A stretch of DNA of 64,000 nucleotides, taken from assembly GCA_947165025.1 (NCBI GenBank), contig CAMUYQ010000004.1, positions 1-64,000 on the forward strand, given 5' to 3'. Below, piece by piece: positions 61,167 through 64,000 of this stretch. A model generated the notes under the pieces. It saw only the letters and a program-made list of their open reading frames with translations, was not told the DNA's origin and did no database searches. Both the position numbers and the translations under genes were made by a program. The stretch's first letter is position 1. Each line of letters starts with the position of its first letter. Origin of the DNA: an uncultured Lachnospiraceae bacterium. GTDB lineage: Bacteria > Bacillota > Clostridia > Lachnospirales > Lachnospiraceae.

Positions 61167-62240
61167 ATGAACACGATGGATTATCTGATAGTCATTCCTG
61201 CACTTAATCCGAATAAAGACCTGATAGATTACGTGGACACACTGCTGTCGCACGGCTATTCTCACGTGCTTGTTATCGATGACGGAAGCCGTGAGGACTG
61301 CCGTTTTATCTTTGATGAGATAAAGCAAAAGCCCGGCTGCGAAGTGCTGATCCATGAAGTGAACATGGGCAAGGGCCGTGCACTCAAGGATGCTATGCTC
61401 TTCTACCTTGAAAATCATACTTCGGGTGAATCCGCCCTCAGGGGCATGATCACCGTCGATTCGGACGGACAGCATATAGTTCCCGACGTCAATAAGGTCG
61501 CCGGCGCGATGAAGGAAAATCCCGAGTCGCTCGTTCTCGGTGCCAGAAACTTCAACCTCGACAACGTTCCGCCAAAGAGCAGATTCGGAAACAAGTGTAC
61601 CGTTATCGCGATGAGGCTGTTTATCGGCGGCAACGTCCACGATACGCAGACGGGACTTCGCGGGATACCGAATAACCTGATCGAACGGTTTTCGCGCCTG
61701 CCGGGCGACCGTTTCGAGTATGAGATGCAAATGCTGATCGATGCCGTCCACGCACATGCGGACATAAAGGAAGTGTTGATCGAGACCGTATACATTAACA
61801 ACAACAGCGAAACGCATTTCCGACCGATCAAGGATTCCGTCAGGATCTACAAGGTCATCCTCGGCACGTTCTTCAGATATCTTTTGTCGTCGCTGTCATC
61901 TTTCCTTGTGGATTACGGCATCTTCTGCGCGCTGATATGGCTGCTCGGAAAGAACTATCTGTCGGGGAACCGCCTGATCTGGGTATCAACTGTCGTCGCG
62001 AGGATATGCTCGTCGATGTTCAATTACCTCATAAATAAAAAGGTCGTGTTCAAAAGCGAGCGCGGCCCTGCAACACTTGTGATGTATTACATTCTGTGTG
62101 TCTGCGTGATGGCTTTGTCGGCACTGTTCGTATCTCTCCTTAACACAACGGGCTTTGCGCCGCAGATAGGCAAGATCGTTGTAGACACGCTGCTGTTCAT
62201 AGTCAGCTACCGGATCCAGAAGATCCTTATTTTCAGATAA
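61167..62240 (+). CDS. GT2 glycosyltransferase fused to a GtrA-like membrane domain
   Basis: A 357-residue protein. Residues 1-225 are a DPM1/GtrB-like glycosyltransferase (YLIVIPALNPNKDLIDYV, LVIDDGSREDCRFIFDEI, NMGKGRALKDAML, GMITVDSDGQHIVPDV with the DSDGQ metal site). Residues about 230-357 form a four-helix GtrA domain (YLLSSLSSFLVDYGIFCALI; FNYLINKKVVFKSE). Such pairs charge polyprenyl phosphate with a sugar and flip or present it for GT-C enzymes outside. Suitable GT-C acceptors in the window are the membrane proteins at 33, 45 and 63 kb. Confidence 0.9.
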   Translation: MNTMDYLIVIPALNPNKDLIDYVDTLLSHGYSHVLVIDDGSREDCRFIFDEIKQKPGCEVLIHEVNMGKGRALKDAMLFYLENHTSGESALRGMITVDSDGQHIVPDVNKVAGAMKENPESLVLGARNFNLDNVPPKSRFGNKCTVIAMRLFIGGNVHDTQTGLRGIPNNLIERFSRLPGDRFEYEMQMLIDAVHAHADIKEVLIETVYINNNSETHFRPIKDSVRIYKVILGTFFRYLLSSLSSFLVDYGIFCALIWLLGKNYLSGNRLIWVSTVVARICSSMFNYLINKKVVFKSERGPATLVMYYILCVCVMALSALFVSLLNTTGFAPQIGKIVVDTLLFIVSYRIQKILIFR

Positions 62241-62258
62241 CCCCCGGGGGAGAAGATC

Positions 62259-62951
62259 ATGAAGAATGACATCCTCGAAAGAGGCCGAAAAGTTGAAAAG
62301 CTCATAATGGCCGTGTGCATCCCGGTCGGCGTTGTTATCGTCGCCGGAGTGATCGCGCTGATGATCATATTCAAGGGACAGGACAGCAATAAGGTAACAC
62401 AGATGAGCGAGCCTGTCGCAGAAGAGCCTGCGCAGCAGCCTGTTCAGGAACCGGCGGTTCCCGAGACCACTCCGGAGCCGGAACCTACACCTGAAGAGCC
62501 CGAGCCCACGCCCGAGCCGATGCCAGAAGAGCCTGTCGGCGAGATAGATCCCAATGCCGACGATCCGGGTGTCTACATCGATGAGAACGGGGTTGTGATA
62601 ACGACCGCTGAAGATCTTTATGAGGTGGCCAGAAGATTCAGTAATTCGGGAAAGGAAACCAACACCTTACTTTACGGTAAGTACGGAGAAAAAACGGTAA
62701 GGATCACCGGGACGGTTCAAAAAATGACCACAGATGATTCTTCTCATAAGGTGATCCAATTCAAGGTTAATAATCCATATAAGGTCTCTTCCGAAGATGG
62801 TGAAAATGAGTTCACGTTTGATGCGGTCATGAATGAGGGACAGGACGATGCACTTGGTGCTTTGAAGGAAGGAGATATGATAACGGTTGAGGGAGTTCTG
62901 AAACGGGATCCCGGGGCACTGCTTCTCGGTAGTTGCAACCTTACACAGTAG
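62259..62951 (+). CDS. Membrane-anchored protein with Pro/Glu-rich linker and OB-fold-like domain
   Basis: A 230-residue protein. A transmembrane helix at about residues 15-40 is followed by a linker from about 55 to 95 made of repeated Pro-Glu-Pro units, as in cell-wall-spanning stalks. The C-terminal 110 residues resemble the tRNA_anti-like OB fold: VRITGTVQKMTTDDSSHKVI, then FDAVMNEGQDDALGALKEGD and MITVEGVLKRD. Function unknown. GGGGGAGAAGATC lies before ATG 62259. It may bind nucleic acid or glycan outside the cell; no catalytic residues are evident. Confidence 0.65.
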   Translation: MKNDILERGRKVEKLIMAVCIPVGVVIVAGVIALMIIFKGQDSNKVTQMSEPVAEEPAQQPVQEPAVPETTPEPEPTPEEPEPTPEPMPEEPVGEIDPNADDPGVYIDENGVVITTAEDLYEVARRFSNSGKETNTLLYGKYGEKTVRITGTVQKMTTDDSSHKVIQFKVNNPYKVSSEDGENEFTFDAVMNEGQDDALGALKEGDMITVEGVLKRDPGALLLGSCNLTQ

Positions 62952-62961
62952 ATGACAGATC

Positions 62962-64000
62962 ATGATGGCGATAGTATTGGTGACAGCGCTTGCGTTTGCG
63001 ACGGCTCTGGCATTTAACAGAAGAATAACGGAGACACTGCCGGTGGCCACGTTTGTGGCCGCCTTGTCTGTTTATGTGTTCGCGCTGTTTCTTCCGCTGA
63101 ATATATCTACTTGGATTTGCTTTGGGATTTCGGTTGTGGTTACAGCGGTAATAGTGGTAGTGAAAGCGCACGAGTCCACCGTACAGGGTACCGGGATAAG
63201 TATTTTTATTTTTGTTGTAATAAGTTTGATAATGTGTATCCTGGTAAGTGGACACAGGGTATTCTATTATGACGACCTTAGCTATTGGGGGCTCTATACG
63301 AAGAACATTTTTAGTATTAACAGACTCCCGCAGCTGTTTGAGAACTGCTCGATCGATTACAAGGACTACACTCCGATCGTGCAGATCCTGCAGTACATCG
63401 CCATGTTTGGCAGAAGCACATTCTCCGAGACTGTGATGTTCCAAACGAACGTGTGCTTCATTTACATCATGCTCCTGCCTATCCTTTCCATGGCTTTCAA
63501 GCCACAGGATTGTTCACTTAATGAAGTTAAGACAGAAGAGAAAACCGGAGTTACTGCAAAACTTCCGAGGATCGCCGCTGTCGTGATGTATGTGATCTTC
63601 CCGCATATCCTCACTGCGCAGTTCTACTACAGGCTCGGTGTTGACCTGTTCCTGGCGCTTGTGTTCGGTTATATCCTTTTCTATATCTTCGTGTTTGAAG
63701 CAAATGACAGACAGTCCGGGTGGTTCAGGATCATCGCGATAACGTGCGCCCTGTCATATCTGGCTCTTATCAAGACAAGCGGCATCGTGCTCTGCATCCT
63801 TGCCCTGATCATGCTGGTTGTTAATGAGATCGGAGATACGAAGAATAAAAGTACCGGTGGCACGGCAAAGTATGCAGCCGGTAAAATCGGGCTTGCTGCA
63901 ATATTTGCATTCGGCTCATATTACTCATGGCAATTGTTCCTGAAGTATTCGTGGAACAACGGATACCTGTCCAACCGTGTTAAAGATGGGATCATGGGCG
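62962..64000 (+). CDS. Polytopic membrane protein, partial (cut by window end)
   Basis: An open frame from ATG 62962 (or 62965) runs 346 codons to the window end without a stop. It begins MMAIVLVTALAFATALAFN and has at least eight hydrophobic helices. The first large loop contains RVFYYDDLSYWGLYTKNIF near residue 97 with the paired acidic residues (YDD) seen in GT-C glycosyltransferases. Codon use matches the GC-richer genes before it. Its partner could be the GT2-GtrA protein two genes upstream. C-terminus and family remain undetermined. Confidence 0.6.
   Translation, partial: MMAIVLVTALAFATALAFNRRITETLPVATFVAALSVYVFALFLPLNISTWICFGISVVVTAVIVVVKAHESTVQGTGISIFIFVVISLIMCILVSGHRVFYYDDLSYWGLYTKNIFSINRLPQLFENCSIDYKDYTPIVQILQYIAMFGRSTFSETVMFQTNVCFIYIMLLPILSMAFKPQDCSLNEVKTEEKTGVTAKLPRIAAVVMYVIFPHILTAQFYYRLGVDLFLALVFGYILFYIFVFEANDRQSGWFRIIAITCALSYLALIKTSGIVLCILALIMLVVNEIGDTKNKSTGGTAKYAAGKIGLAAIFAFGSYYSWQLFLKYSWNNGYLSNRVKDGIMG

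Noticed and set aside
1-64000. CRISPR arrays, tRNA or rRNA genes
   Set aside because: No regularly spaced repeats or recognisable cloverleaf or rRNA sequences were noticed on reading; a dedicated search was not possible.

Overview
The window is a 64-kb surface-polysaccharide region. The organism is probably an anaerobic Gram-positive Bacillota of class Clostridia, most likely a Butyrivibrio-like Lachnospiraceae. This is an inference from several things seen together: Dlt-like transfer genes and a TagF-like polymerase with no lipopolysaccharide genes, a flavin reductase-rubredoxin fusion, GGAGG ribosome binding sites with frequent TTG/GTG starts, and the style of the GtrA and MBOAT proteins. 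No rRNA, tRNA, CRISPR array or intact transposase was seen.

Layout. (1) 1-4.6 kb is a graveyard: a broken serine recombinase, a 5'-truncated UDP-glucuronate epimerase, a broken family-2 glycosyltransferase and a broken FdtA-like ketoisomerase, each with in-frame stops. Two genes among them look intact (a GNAT/FemAB-like transferase and a GT10 fucosyltransferase). (2) 4.7-11.4 kb holds a sugar-acid module: GmhA-like isomerase, KdsC-like phosphatase, a short NeuB-like synthase, SDR, TIM-barrel epimerase, Gfo/Idh/MocA oxidoreductase and a TPP enzyme. (3) 11.4-21.1 kb is an AT-rich, tightly coupled block of nine genes: three FkbM methyltransferases, a TylF-type methyltransferase, a large SAM methyltransferase, a nucleotidyltransferase, two proteins ending in a ParB/sulfiredoxin-like domain, and a membrane-anchored protein. 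Seven of the nine carry a similar N-terminal Rossmann-like module. Two adjacent genes contain poly-G tracts (G9 in frame, G10 out of frame), which suggests phase variation. (4) 21.1-33.1 kb continues with glycosyltransferases, acyltransferases, an ABC exporter, a GT11 fucosyltransferase, an MBOAT/SGNH pair and an FdtB-like aminotransferase.

(5) 33.1-36.4 kb has a membrane protein on the minus strand and an acyltransferase. Near 36.3 kb, where base composition rises in GC, lies a fragment of another aminotransferase. (6) 36.4-42.7 kb carries a GT2, a flavin reductase-rubredoxin fusion and the GDP-fucose genes gmd, fcl and manC plus a GT8. A putative structured small RNA with its own promoter and terminator sits between gmd and fcl. 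(7) 42.8-44.2 kb is a Panacea-type toxin-antitoxin pair. (8) 44.3-52.1 kb has rfbF and a minus-strand aminoethylphosphonate operon (aminotransferase, PEP mutase fused to a cytidylyltransferase domain, NTP transferase, TagF-like protein, phosphonopyruvate decarboxylase, membrane protein). (9) 52.2-60.2 kb is a Dlt-like acyl-transfer operon that includes a PLP decarboxylase, followed by a CDP-sugar reductase and RfbH. (10) 60.4-64 kb has a membrane protein, a GT2-GtrA fusion, an OB-fold protein and a membrane protein cut by the window end.

Together the genes suggest synthesis, export and heavy decoration of one or more surface glycans. The decorations implied are fucosylation, O-methylation, O-acylation, amino-acyl transfer and phosphonate, with probable on/off switching of at least one methyltransferase.
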